From an uncultured Oceanospirillaceae bacterium (GTDB lineage Bacteria; Pseudomonadota; Gammaproteobacteria; Pseudomonadales; Balneatricaceae), in NCBI GenBank assembly GCA_913057435.1, contig CAJXNY010000001.1, positions 1-64,000 on the forward strand: DNA of 64,000 nt, in the 5' to 3' direction. Both the position numbers and the translations under genes were made by a program. The notes under the pieces were generated by a model, which saw only the letters and a program-made list of their open reading frames with translations, searched no databases and was not told where the DNA came from. Below are positions 1 through 8,239 of this stretch, piece after piece (the first letter of the stretch is position 1; each line of letters starts with the position of its first letter).

Positions 1-124
1 TGCTGTTCGGCTAATCGTTCCCCTTGCCGGGCCGATAGTGGACTTTCACCACCAAATCATCCAGCCACCACCATGTGTACTGGAACAGCGCCAGTCACGG
101 CGCTACGCGCCATGCCTGGCGCAC
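1..124 (-). mobile_element. 5' end of a putative group IIC intron, cut by the window edge
   Basis: Read on the minus strand, the sequence begins GTGCG at 124, the consensus 5' end of group II introns. It continues with several short GC-rich hairpins and a GGTGGTGAAAGTCC element typical of domain I in bacterial introns. It starts immediately after the T-run of a strong terminator hairpin (125-160), which is the insertion habit known for class C (IIC) introns. No protein gene can be supported on either strand here. The rest of the ribozyme and any intron-encoded reverse transcriptase would lie left of the window. The assignment rests on pattern memory and context, not on a covariance model. Confidence 0.6.
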
Positions 125-160
125 AAAAAAGAACCCTGTGTCAGACGACACAGGGTTCTT
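125..160 (-). terminator. Rho-independent terminator of the MBL-fold gene
   Basis: A perfect 14-bp stem (129-142 with 147-160, loop AGAC) is followed on the minus strand by a run of six T (125-130). It lies 45 bases past the stop of the gene at 205-1167. The putative group II intron begins directly behind it. Confidence 0.9.
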
Positions 161-204
161 GATTTCAGCCCCTAAGGCACTGAGTCATCGCATATGATTG
201 GCGA

Positions 205-1167
205 TCAGTCCTGCAGCTTATCCCAGACTTCCTGATCACGCTCATCAGTCCAGATGCGTGGCCAGTCGGTACCGTCAAACTCATCCCACAGGCGCTGCAC
301 ATCGAACGGCAGGCAGTGCTCAAAGATTGGCCACATACCAAACTTCGGTGCCAGATGATCACGGGTAGACTCGAAGGCTTCTTTCACCGTGCCACCACGT
401 TTGTGAACTTCACCTACTTTTTCAATCATGCCATTGAGGAAACCACGGGTCTGCTCAATCGCAGCATCCACCTCATCACGACCACGAGCCACCGCGCCAC
501 GGCCACCGACCAGTACTTCGGCTTCATAGGCTTTCACTTTGTCCAGCGTCTTGCTAGCCCAGTCAAAATGGAACGCATCACCGGTGTACAGTGCTGCCGC
601 GGCTTCCACCAGGTCACCGGCGAACAGTACTTTCTGCTTTGGAATCCAGGCACAGATATCGCCCGCTGTATGGCCACGGCCACAGTATTCCAGCACCAGA
701 TTGCCACGATCACCACCGAGCGGGATTTCCAGTCGGTCGTTGAATACGATATCCGGGTGCGTCAGCCCCTTGATGCCGTCGGGCTCGCGGAACAAACGTG
801 GCATACGGCCATACTCAGATGCCCAGTCCTGCATACCGCGCTCTTCGATCAGGAATTTGGTATTTTCATGGGCAATGATTGACTCAGCATTGAAAGCCTC
901 GGCACCCAGTACACGCACCGCATGATAGTGGGACAGCACCAGGTATTTAACCGGCTTATCCGTGTGCTGACGCAGCTGTTCCAGCCAGTCGCTAGCCGCT
1001 TTTGGTGTGGCACGGGCTTCAAACGCAACGATGAAATCTTCACCTTCAACTGCGCCAATGTTCGGGTCACCTTCGGCCGTCAGGGCGTAGATACCATCAC
1101 CCAGAATTTCCAGAGTTTCTGTTTTTACACCGAGATCCGCTGAGGATGCAAAGGGCTTCTTGGACAT
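205..1167 (-). CDS. MBL-fold metallo-hydrolase-like protein with degenerate metal site
   Basis: A 320-residue protein with the layout of the metallo-beta-lactamase fold. The canonical HxHxDH motif is altered: residues 80-85 read HYHAVR, so the Asp and third His positions are Val and Arg. The later His166 (GRGHTAGD) and Asp185 (FAGD) are kept, while the usual final His motif reads GGRG. Metal site 1 could partly form and site 2 would be incomplete. The function is unknown. Proteins of this kind are, as far as I recall, often encoded near aromatic-CoA degradation genes, which would fit the Paa-like genes nearby. The ATG is supported by AGGAAT 7 bases upstream. A strong terminator follows. Confidence 0.75.
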   Translation of the reverse strand: MSKKPFASSADLGVKTETLEILGDGIYALTAEGDPNIGAVEGEDFIVAFEARATPKAASDWLEQLRQHTDKPVKYLVLSHYHAVRVLGAEAFNAESIIAHENTKFLIEERGMQDWASEYGRMPRLFREPDGIKGLTHPDIVFNDRLEIPLGGDRGNLVLEYCGRGHTAGDICAWIPKQKVLFAGDLVEAAAALYTGDAFHFDWASKTLDKVKAYEAEVLVGGRGAVARGRDEVDAAIEQTRGFLNGMIEKVGEVHKRGGTVKEAFESTRDHLAPKFGMWPIFEHCLPFDVQRLWDEFDGTDWPRIWTDERDQEVWDKLQD

Positions 1168-1415
1168 AACTGATTCCTGTTGTTATAGGTCTGACGGTAA
1201 AACAGAGGGCTAGCATTCGAGACCGCGTGCGGCCAGCTATTGCGCTACCGTGCCTTGATGTAAGTCATCGTGTAGCAAAAAGATACCGGAATTGAGCGCC
1301 AGTTTAACCGGGCTTCACCGAACAACATTAATTCGACTATGGAAATTATAAAATGAAATTCAGTGGCACCCCGTGGCTGACTGGCTGAAATTAGCTACCG
1401 GGTCCAGGGGAATCA

Positions 1416-1440
1416 TGCCGGTATGTAGAAAATACCGGCA
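1416..1440. other. Hairpin downstream of the universal stress gene
   Basis: A 9-bp perfect stem (1416-1424 with 1432-1440) lies just past the stop of the universal stress gene. It has no clear T-run on the minus strand, so it is a weak terminator or an mRNA-end stabiliser. The remainder of the 281-base gap between the two genes shows no coding potential. Confidence 0.4.
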
Positions 1441-1448
1441 CAGGCAGA

Positions 1449-1940
1449 TCAGCTTTTCTTCAGTGGAACAATCAGCACAGGACGCTGACTCTGATGCATC
1501 ACTTTGTTGGCCGTAGAGCCCAGCAAAAACTGGCTTACGGCATTATGTTTGCGACAGCCCATTACAATCACATCGGCATCAATCTCATCGGCTACCCGCA
1601 GAATCACCTGATCCGGGGCGCCCTCTTCAACCCGGGTCGCTATCTGGTTTTCAGCGGGTCGTTCCTGGGGTTCCAGCTCGCTCTCGCAAAAGGCATCAAT
1701 CCGTTCTTTGAGTATTTCACGCAAATGCTGAAGGCTGTCATCATGCAGCTCCAGCAGGGATGCATCATTCATCATGGTTTTCACGATGCTCTGTGCCGAC
1801 GCACTGAGCGGTTCGATTACGTGCAAAAAGGTAATCTCAGCATCATAGTGACCACACAGGCTAACGGCCGCCCGAAAAGCGGGCCGTGATCCCTGTTCGA
1901 TATCAGACGCATACAGAATTTTTTTAACGTCAGGAAGCAT
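1449..1940 (-). CDS. Universal stress protein, TRAP-associated
   Basis: A 163-residue UspA-family protein. The start at 1940 (MLPDVKKILY) is chosen over longer in-frame starts because AAGGAGA lies just upstream and the paralogue at 44784 begins in the same way (MLPEVGKILY). The C-terminal half has the family's nucleotide-binding pattern, around GCRKHNAVSQFLLGSTANKV. It is the last gene of a TRAP operon, separated from dctM by a terminator hairpin. In Halomonas, the ectoine TRAP system TeaABC is followed by the stress protein TeaD, which modulates transport in an ATP-linked way. By analogy this protein may tune the TRAP transporter upstream. That role is inferred from position. Confidence 0.88.
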   Translation of the reverse strand: MLPDVKKILYASDIEQGSRPAFRAAVSLCGHYDAEITFLHVIEPLSASAQSIVKTMMNDASLLELHDDSLQHLREILKERIDAFCESELEPQERPAENQIATRVEEGAPDQVILRVADEIDADVIVMGCRKHNAVSQFLLGSTANKVMHQSQRPVLIVPLKKS

Positions 1941-2007
1941 TGCAGGTCTCCTTGCCCGGTGCAGCCGACCGAGGCGGGTTTCCGTATAAAAGATAAGTGG
2001 CCGCAAC

Positions 2008-2032
2008 AAAAAAGAGCCCTTACGGGCTCTTT
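2008..2032 (-). terminator. Terminator between dctM and the stress gene
   Basis: A 9-bp stem (2011-2019 with 2024-2032) runs into a T-run on the minus strand. It sits 10 bases after the dctM stop, so the stress gene is either read by partial read-through or has its own promoter. Confidence 0.85.
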
Positions 2033-2041
2033 TCGCACCCG

Positions 2042-3379
2042 TTAGCGATACAACAACTCTGGCAGGATCAGTGATATTGGCGCTATGAGCGTAATCAATA
2101 TCAGCCTGATAATATCTGCACACCAGAATGGCGTTACCCCTTTAAAGATCGTACTGGCTTTAACATCACGCAACACTGCACTGAGCACGAATACATTCAT
2201 CCCCACCGGCGGCGTAATCAGACTGATTTCAGTCACCACCACCACCACGATACCAAACCAGACCAGATCAAAGCCCATGCTCTGTACCAGTGGGAAGAAG
2301 ATCGGCACCGTCAGCAGCAACATCGACAGGCTTTCAAACACCATACCCAATACGATATAGATCAGCAGAATGCAGAGGATCACCACCATCGGTGCAACAT
2401 CCAGTGCACTGACAAACTCAAGCAAGTCAGACGGTAAGCCTGCCCGGTTGATGAAGTTGGAGAAGATCAGCGCACCAATCAGCACCCCAAACAGCATCGC
2501 CGAGGTACGTGCCGTATCCGTCAGGATGTCGAACAGGCTGGCAAAATTCAGCGTTTTACGTGACAGCGCAATCAGAAAAGCACCACCGGCACCAATCCCC
2601 GCCGCCTCAGTCGGCGTGAAGATGCCCATATAAATACCGCCCATTACCACAGTAAACAGAATCAGCACACCCCAGACGCCGTTCAAGGCTTCACGGCGTT
2701 CAGGCCAGTCCATCTTTTCACCGCAGGGGCCTTCCGCCGGATTACGCCAGACCACCCAGCGCACGGCCATCAGGTAGAGAAAAATACCGATCGCACCGGG
2801 GATAAAGCCGGCAGCAAACAACTCACGGATACTGGTTTCAGTCAGTAGCCCGTAGATCACCAGAATCACACTGGGGGGAATCAGAATCCCAAGGGTGCCA
2901 CCGGCAGCGATAGACGCTGTCGCCAGCTCGTCGGAGTAACCGTATTTGCGCATCGGTGGCATCGCCACTTTTGCCATGGTTGCCGAGGTCGCCAGACTGG
3001 AACCACAGATCGCGGAAAAACCACCGCAAGCCACGACTGTTGCCATGGATAAGCCACCCTTTTTATGCCCCAGAAAGGCATAAGAGGCGCGGTAAAGTTC
3101 ATGGGACAATCCCGACTTGGTCACCAGGTTACCCATTAGAATGAACAGTGGTATAACCGACAGGCTATATTCCTGTGCGGTATCAACCACTCGCTTGGAG
3201 GCCATGGATAAAGCGCCGGTCCAGCGAAAATCCATCATATTGTCAAACGTCAGCCCCTGCATCGCAGCGAATCCGAAGAATCCGACAATGCCCATAGAAA
3301 AGGCAATCGGTATCCGTATTACTACGATCAGAATCAAGAGAATAGCAAAGCCGATCAACGCAGTTATCATGCGGAACAC
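2042..3379 (-). CDS. dctM: TRAP transporter large permease
   Basis: A 445-residue, highly hydrophobic DctM-type permease, full length for the family, with about a dozen membrane segments. Family signatures are present in the first half (CGGFSAICGSS, GGTLGILIPPS) and second half (GIFTPTEAAGIGA, ITPPVGMNVFV). It couples sodium entry to uptake of the solute delivered by the DctP binding protein. It follows dctQ by 22 bases. The start is either GTG at 3379 or ATG at 3370 (MITALIGF). A weak GAG lies before both, so the choice is open. The substrate cannot be read from sequence. The adjacent Paa-like genes make an aromatic or other organic acid a reasonable guess. Confidence 0.93.
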   Translation of the reverse strand: MFRMITALIGFAILLILIVVIRIPIAFSMGIVGFFGFAAMQGLTFDNMMDFRWTGALSMASKRVVDTAQEYSLSVIPLFILMGNLVTKSGLSHELYRASYAFLGHKKGGLSMATVVACGGFSAICGSSLATSATMAKVAMPPMRKYGYSDELATASIAAGGTLGILIPPSVILVIYGLLTETSIRELFAAGFIPGAIGIFLYLMAVRWVVWRNPAEGPCGEKMDWPERREALNGVWGVLILFTVVMGGIYMGIFTPTEAAGIGAGGAFLIALSRKTLNFASLFDILTDTARTSAMLFGVLIGALIFSNFINRAGLPSDLLEFVSALDVAPMVVILCILLIYIVLGMVFESLSMLLLTVPIFFPLVQSMGFDLVWFGIVVVVVTEISLITPPVGMNVFVLSAVLRDVKASTIFKGVTPFWCADIIRLILITLIAPISLILPELLYR

Positions 3380-3401
3380 ACTCTGGAATTTATAGTTGTT
3401 A

Positions 3402-3917
3402 TCAGTTTCGATTCAGGTACAGCAAGCGATAAACGCCATACGTGATCATCGCCCCCGCCGTCACCCAGCTCATCACGGCGATATACTGCACGACCAGCCC
3501 GACTGGAATTTCCAGATACTCGGTGACTTCGCCACGACGCATAGAACGCGCCGCAAGAAAATAAATGCGTTCAGCCAGAAAGTAGAGCGAAGTTGAAATC
3601 AGAAAAGCAGAGAACAGTCCCAGTGCTTTAAGCACGGCATTGCCTAACATACGATCAAGAATATCCACTACTACATGACCACCACGCCAGGTGATCACAG
3701 GCATTTCTGCAAAGATAAGAATGGCAATGCCAATCTCGGTCAGTTCTGTCGCGCCATCTACTGAGTTGTCGAAGAAGTAACGGCCTACCACGTCTGCACA
3801 GGTCAGCAGCATCAAGGCCATCAGCGTTACCGCTGCGATCAACTCCAGAGCAAAGGCCAACCATTTGATCGGCCCCTGCTCTTCGTAGTGCGCTGAAATC
3901 CAGGCACTAAACGTCAT
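3402..3917 (-). CDS. dctQ: TRAP transporter small permease
   Basis: A 171-residue DctQ-type membrane protein with four predicted helices. The second-helix region has the family look, with the charged pair DVVGRYFF after helix 1 and a conserved TELTEIGIAILIF segment. It is encoded 12 bases after dctP and 22 before dctM, so the three form one operon. In TRAP systems this subunit supports the large permease in docking the binding protein. Nothing is missing or truncated. Confidence 0.9.
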   Translation of the reverse strand: MTFSAWISAHYEEQGPIKWLAFALELIAAVTLMALMLLTCADVVGRYFFDNSVDGATELTEIGIAILIFAEMPVITWRGGHVVVDILDRMLGNAVLKALGLFSAFLISTSLYFLAERIYFLAARSMRRGEVTEYLEIPVGLVVQYIAVMSWVTAGAMITYGVYRLLYLNRN

Positions 3918-3928
3918 ATTTAGATCCC

Positions 3929-4954
3929 TTACTTACCGTAGTTGCGAGCAATACTACGCAGCTCTTCCAGAGCGGCTTTCGCATCTACATCACGATCTGC
4001 AACATGCTCAACCCAGGCGTCGTCCATACCGCTGGTGAGGTCACGGAACTCTTTTGCGATTGCATCAGAGGTATTTACTATATTCAGGTTTACGCCAGCC
4101 TCTTTAGCCGCTTTGTAACCTTCATCATCACCCGCATCCCAGGCACGACCGGCCAGAGCAGACAGTTTTTCGCCCGATACACTCAATACCGCTTCGCGGT
4201 CTTTAGCGCTCAGGCCATCAAGGAATTCAGGGTTCATGAACATGGAGAAGCTGCCCAGGTACATGCCACCCGGCAGCGCCACAACATTGCGGGCAACTTC
4301 TTTCAGACGCAAAGTTTTCTGCTCGCCCATCGGGATGAAAACGCCGTCGATAACGCCCTGCTGCATCATTTCATACACTTTAGGTGCAGGTGCGCCTACC
4401 GCCGTCACGCCCAGCCGCTTACCCAGTTCACCCTGGACGCCACCGCCAATACGGATTTTTTTACCCTTAAGGTCAGCCAGAGAGCTGATCGGGTCTGCCA
4501 TATGAATCTGACCCGGGCCGTGGGTAAACAGTGCCGCGAGTACCAGACCTTCATGTTCCTGCGCCTTGGCGAAGTACTTCTCATTAATACGCCAGTGGGC
4601 AACAGATGCCGCTTCAGCGCTGGCACCAAGCAATGGCTGCTCAACCGCCTGAGTCAGTTTGAAACGACCCGGTGCATAGCCGTGGTAGCTGAAGCTGGCA
4701 TCAACAACGCCATCTTCAACCAGTTCAAACATTGTTTTCGGGTGGCCCATGCCATATTCAATCTTGATTTTTACCCGACCTTGCGTGGCCTCTTCAATCC
4801 ACTTACCCCAGGTCGGCCAAACCACCGCATTCTGAGGGTGGGTCGGTGGCAACCAGCTGGCGATTCGCATGGTGGTATCAGCCATAGCACCGGCAGACAG
4901 TGAAAGGCCCAGCGATACTGTCGCCGCCGCTTTAAGGAAGTTTCTTCTGATCAT
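3929..4954 (-). CDS. dctP: TRAP substrate-binding protein with Tat-like signal
   Basis: A 341-residue periplasmic DctP-family binding protein. The start at 4954 is preceded by AGGAGA at the right distance; longer in-frame starts have no such site. The N-terminus reads MIRRNFLK followed by a hydrophobic stretch ending AGAMAD. This resembles a twin-arginine signal, so export may be folded and Tat-dependent rather than by Sec. The mature part has the usual family features (KGKKIRIGG, QGVIDGVFIP). It heads the dctPQM operon and lies near Paa-like genes. A weak PaaX-type inverted repeat lies at 5082-5123 upstream. The ligand is unknown. Confidence 0.92.
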   Translation of the reverse strand: MIRRNFLKAAATVSLGLSLSAGAMADTTMRIASWLPPTHPQNAVVWPTWGKWIEEATQGRVKIKIEYGMGHPKTMFELVEDGVVDASFSYHGYAPGRFKLTQAVEQPLLGASAEAASVAHWRINEKYFAKAQEHEGLVLAALFTHGPGQIHMADPISSLADLKGKKIRIGGGVQGELGKRLGVTAVGAPAPKVYEMMQQGVIDGVFIPMGEQKTLRLKEVARNVVALPGGMYLGSFSMFMNPEFLDGLSAKDREAVLSVSGEKLSALAGRAWDAGDDEGYKAAKEAGVNLNIVNTSDAIAKEFRDLTSGMDDAWVEHVADRDVDAKAALEELRSIARNYGK

Positions 4955-5311
4955 TTTAAATCTCCTGGCATGAGACACGCGCTTACTACGCGATTGGTTA
5001 TTTTTATAATGCCAGCAGCGTTCACTGCTACTGGAAATGTGCATGCCCTGACCTGAGGCCAGTATTACTGCGTACTTTCTAATACTACAGAAATTATGCA
5101 TCTAGACGGCTTATTTGTATCAGGTTATCCCGCTACTGTACAGACTGTACCTGACTGCAGGCTATCCATTGATAACGGTCAAACAATATCCTATTTTTAC
5201 AGCGCTATAACCGAAGACCGGATCACAACATTATTTCTGTTATGGAAACAAAAAAATACTTAACATGTTAACAATACATCCCCTGAGCCTCTCTGTACAT
5301 ATCTGGCCGGA
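4955..5311. other. Upstream region of the first TRAP operon
   Basis: A 357-base gap with no gene I can support. It must carry the dctP promoter (minus strand) and the end of the binding-protein gene at 5312. Two symmetric elements are visible: a 42-bp inverted repeat at 5082-5123 and a perfect 13-bp palindrome (GTACAGACTGTAC) at 5138-5150. Confidence 0.7.
5082..5123. promoter_or_regulatory. Weak PaaX-type operator candidate before dctP
   Basis: ATACTACA at 5082-5089 and TGTATCAG at 5116-5123 form an imperfect inverted repeat spanning 42 bp. The span and the TGTATCA half match the stronger sites at 8035, 12708 and 61721. The left half matches at only 6 of 8 positions, so this may be chance. 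Confidence 0.3.
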
Positions 5312-6469
5312 TTATTCTGCCAACACCCAGCGCCCCTGCCGAATTTCAAGCATTTTAAACGCATCCACCCCCAGCCCGAGGTGATCATCCGGACTCATAT
5401 TGACAACCCCCCCGGTGCCGATAAAACCGTGAACGCGCTCCAGCGCATCTCGTACAGCAAAGGGATTGAGGGTCTGAGCATCACGCATCGCCTGCACAGC
5501 TAACATCAGGGCATCCCATGCATGGCCGCCGAACGTGGACACTGGCTCTCCATAGTGACTCCAGTAATACCGGCGAAAATCAAGCAGCAGCTCACGCTGC
5601 GCATTCTGTTCGGGTAGCTGATCAGCTACCAGTAACGCTGCTGCCGGTAAACGTACGTTTTCTACTGCCTGACCAGCGAGATCAATGTAACGCTGGGAAG
5701 CAACGCCGTGGGACTGATACAACGCTACGCCTGGGTGATGTCGCCGCAACTGCTTCGTCACCATGACGGGCCCTTCACCAAAACCGATATTGAAAACAGC
5801 ATCGATGTACTCCTGGCTGAAAATACGTCGACGCTGGCGATCGATCTGCTGGTCAACCGGGCCGTAACTTTCATCCGCAATAATTTCTATGTCGTACCCG
5901 GCAGCAAGATCCAGCGCCTGGCGTCGGCCAGATTTTCCAAAACCTCCGCGCCCGGAAATCAACGCCACACGGCGGATTCCCCGGTTATGCATATCATTGA
6001 AGACTTTTGCCACCGCCATACGATCGGTATGAGGCGTTTTGAACACCCAGTGCTTCACCGGCTCTACAATTGCGTTGGCACCGGCCAGGGATATAAAAGG
6101 AATTTTTGCCCGCATGACCAGCGGAATCACCGCCATCGAGGCACCAGACGTCGTGCCACCAATCAGGAGGTCAACCTCGTCCTGATCAACCAGCCGCTTA
6201 ACAGCCTTTCGGGCCTCACCCGCGCTGCCACCCGTATCGTAGTACACCAGCTCAAGAGAGCGCCCGAGCACACCGCCTTCAGCATTAAGCTTATCAATGT
6301 AGAGCTGGAGCGTTTTCAGTTCCGGCTGCCCTAGATACGCAGCTGGGCCACTTAATGCGAGAAAGGAGCCTATACGCACAGCCTCCATTGCCGAAGCCGC
6401 CGTAGCAACGATTGCTAACAGTAAAATCAGAACCTGTGATGCCATACGTACAACAGAATAACGTATCAC
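5312..6469 (-). CDS. Orphan ABC-type (branched-chain amino acid-like) periplasmic binding protein
   Basis: A 385-residue protein of the Leu/Ile/Val-binding (type I periplasmic binding) family. It has an N-terminal signal of about 27 residues ending ASAM, then the early motif VRIGSFLALSGPAA and the family segment GGTTSGASMAVIPL. The GTG at 6469 is chosen because GAGG lies 8 bases upstream; the ATG 24 bases further in has no ribosome site. No permease or ATPase gene lies next to it, so it may serve a distant transporter or a sensor. The neighbouring TRAP operon and Paa-like genes suggest a carboxylic acid or aromatic ligand, but this is a guess. Confidence 0.85.
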   Translation of the reverse strand: MIRYSVVRMASQVLILLLAIVATAASAMEAVRIGSFLALSGPAAYLGQPELKTLQLYIDKLNAEGGVLGRSLELVYYDTGGSAGEARKAVKRLVDQDEVDLLIGGTTSGASMAVIPLVMRAKIPFISLAGANAIVEPVKHWVFKTPHTDRMAVAKVFNDMHNRGIRRVALISGRGGFGKSGRRQALDLAAGYDIEIIADESYGPVDQQIDRQRRRIFSQEYIDAVFNIGFGEGPVMVTKQLRRHHPGVALYQSHGVASQRYIDLAGQAVENVRLPAAALLVADQLPEQNAQRELLLDFRRYYWSHYGEPVSTFGGHAWDALMLAVQAMRDAQTLNPFAVRDALERVHGFIGTGGVVNMSPDDHLGLGVDAFKMLEIRQGRWVLAE

Positions 6470-6700
6470 TTTACCTCGCCCCCCTCATTCCCCGCCGTAC
6501 ATAAGATACACAACAGCAGATCTAACCGAATATGCTCGCCACAGACCCTCTGCCTGTGCGACGTAGCATACCAAGGACTCGGCCTGAAACCGTTTCTCCT
6601 TTCGTACCTGAGCAGCCGATTTTAACCACTAATCCCGGATACATTGATAACTATCAAGATGGCTTACTTAGCTTTACCCATTACCCCCACTGACAGATAC

Positions 6701-6737
6701 AAAAAAGGCCACCTGATAATGTCAAGGTGGCCTTTTT
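6701..6737. terminator. Bidirectional terminator
   Basis: A 13-bp stem (6702-6714 with 6725-6737) is flanked by A on the left and T on the right, so it can work in both directions. It lies 22 bases after the stop of the 131-aa gene (minus strand). The rest of 6470-6758 holds only the upstream region of the binding-protein gene. Confidence 0.9.
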
Positions 6738-6758
6738 ACATTACACAAACTCGCAGAA

Positions 6759-7154
6759 TTACCAGTACACGCCTCGTAACACATCTGCCAGTTTTTCCCG
6801 CGCTTCACCAAAGTGGTTAACGCTGTCTTCATAGGCATCACGCGCCAGGGTATAACGCTCTACCAGCTCGGTATCAATACCCTGGTAAAGCTCAGCCTGA
6901 CCTTTACGGCACTCTTCAAAAAATCGATCCGCAATCAGACGGCGACGCATGTAGATTTTCGCCGCTTCCTGCTGGCTTAATGACAACCCGTCAAAGTCTG
7001 CAATGTCTGGCATTTCCACTGTTGTGAAATCGCCTTTAAGCAGCGTCCACATGGCCGACCAGTCCTCATCGACGCCACCAAAGGGCTGATAACCAAATTT
7101 GGCTAGCACACTTACATTATCTTCAACCAGTTGATCCGGGGATGGTACGATCAT
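6759..7154 (-). CDS. Unknown 131-aa protein paired with the PaaA-like oxygenase
   Basis: A 131-residue soluble acidic protein that I do not recognise. The start is ATG at 7154, with AAGGAG 8 bases upstream; a GTG 9 bases earlier is too close to that site. The sequence is largely helical in character, rich in Glu, Asp and Arg, with a central segment of the type QQEAAKIYMRRRLIADRFFEE. There is no signal peptide, membrane span or metal motif. It begins 23 bases after the oxygenase gene and shares its promoter. It is therefore a candidate small subunit or assembly factor of the oxygenase, in the place PaaB holds in the standard enzyme, though it does not look like PaaB. Confidence 0.8.
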   Translation of the reverse strand: MIVPSPDQLVEDNVSVLAKFGYQPFGGVDEDWSAMWTLLKGDFTTVEMPDIADFDGLSLSQQEAAKIYMRRRLIADRFFEECRKGQAELYQGIDTELVERYTLARDAYEDSVNHFGEAREKLADVLRGVYW

Positions 7155-7177
7155 GGTGGACACTCCTTATTACTTAG

Positions 7178-7960
7178 TTATTCAACACCGTAACCGATAC
7201 GCATATCGTAATCTGCTTCAATACCCTTCGGTACTTCGAAGCCAATATCCGTCAGACGATCTTCCAGCAGCTCCAGGTATTCAGTCTGCAGCTCTTCCGG
7301 GGTTTTCACTTTCAGGCCGTACTCATGGTAGATGTCAAACATCTCTGAGGAGCCTTTACCTTTGGATGGACGACCATAGAAGCCCAGACCCATCTGCATG
7401 AACTTGGCGATACGTTCCTGCATGAATTCACGGGTTTTATCACCACCGAATTCGATGCAACGCTTGGATGCCCAGACGCCGAACGCCAGGTGGCCATGCT
7501 CTTCCTTATGAATACGTACGTTCACCCGTGCCCATGGCAGGTAAGAACAATCACGGTACTGGCCGAGGAAGGCAACTGCTGCTGGCGTAACCACGGTCGA
7601 GAACAGCGCCACATCTTCCCAGCACTCGAAAAACGCAGACCAGTTTTCCTTACGGAAGCCATTGATCACGTTAACAACTTTTGGATCCGGGTTTTCGGAG
7701 TTGGACGCCAGGTGGTGCAGGCGGCTGTCCACATCAACGTCGAGATCGCGCAGCAGGTTCCAGATGTAATAACCGTGGCCCATCTCTTCCATAACTTTCT
7801 TGGACAGACGGTACGCTTCTTCCGGACGCGGCGCGAAACGATGGTTTTCAGCTACGCGCTGAGCACCGGCGTATTCAGAATCCGCCTGGAACGTCATCAG
7901 GTTGATCAGACATTCCTTGTAGTGTTCCGGCAGCTTGTCACCCTTATCGTAGGTTTTCAT
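7178..7960 (-). CDS. PaaA-type di-iron oxygenase catalytic subunit
   Basis: A 260-residue protein of the PaaA/PaaC (phenylacetic acid catabolic) family. The full di-iron carboxylate ligand set can be read: Glu29, the pair Glu59-x-x-His62, Glu115 and the pair Glu154-x-x-His157. It should therefore be catalytic, adding oxygen to an aromatic ring carried as a CoA thioester. It is shorter than E. coli PaaA (about 310). It heads a two-gene minus-strand operon with the 131-aa protein and is divergent from a PaaX-type regulator. GGAG precedes the ATG. The structural PaaC-like partner seems to be encoded at 61892. The exact substrate (phenylacetyl-CoA or another aryl-CoA) cannot be told from sequence. 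Confidence 0.85.
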   Translation of the reverse strand: MKTYDKGDKLPEHYKECLINLMTFQADSEYAGAQRVAENHRFAPRPEEAYRLSKKVMEEMGHGYYIWNLLRDLDVDVDSRLHHLASNSENPDPKVVNVINGFRKENWSAFFECWEDVALFSTVVTPAAVAFLGQYRDCSYLPWARVNVRIHKEEHGHLAFGVWASKRCIEFGGDKTREFMQERIAKFMQMGLGFYGRPSKGKGSSEMFDIYHEYGLKVKTPEELQTEYLELLEDRLTDIGFEVPKGIEADYDMRIGYGVE

Positions 7961-8034
7961 TTCTTATTCTCCGATTATTCGCACATTAACTATCGCAAAC
8001 CTGATTAAACGCCGCTCTCCCAACCCTGTGTATT

Positions 8035-8076
8035 ATGACACAAAATCCGACGCCGAAAACAAAATTAGTGTATCAT
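8035..8076. promoter_or_regulatory. PaaX-type operator candidate, site A
   Basis: ATGACACA (8035-8042) and TGTATCAT (8069-8076) form an inverted repeat with one mismatch over 42 bp. It lies between the divergent PaaA-like gene and paaX. E. coli PaaX binds, as I recall, TGATTC-N27-GAATCA; here the spacing of the six-base cores is 28. Matching repeats occur at 12708 and 61721. Confidence 0.6.
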
Positions 8077-8239
8077 TCTGTTCATGTCAACACTTTCGTT
8101 GTGGCTGTTACTGACAGCCTCATAGCCCAGCAGGAAGTTGATGACAGGGCGGTTTAACCTTAGAATTCACGCAGTTCGCGGACTTCAGGCCTATCAGCCA
8201 GCCGCGGAATCACCTGGCCTTATCGTGTTACGGTTCTGA

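Noticed and set aside
1-124. A partial protein gene at the left edge
   Set aside because: The open frames have no recognisable composition, and the sequence reads better as the 5' end of a group II intron on the minus strand.
5138-5150. Palindrome GTACAGACTGTAC as an SOS (LexA) box
   Set aside because: The CTGT-N8-ACAG spacing of LexA does not fit; it may be an operator of an unknown protein or chance.
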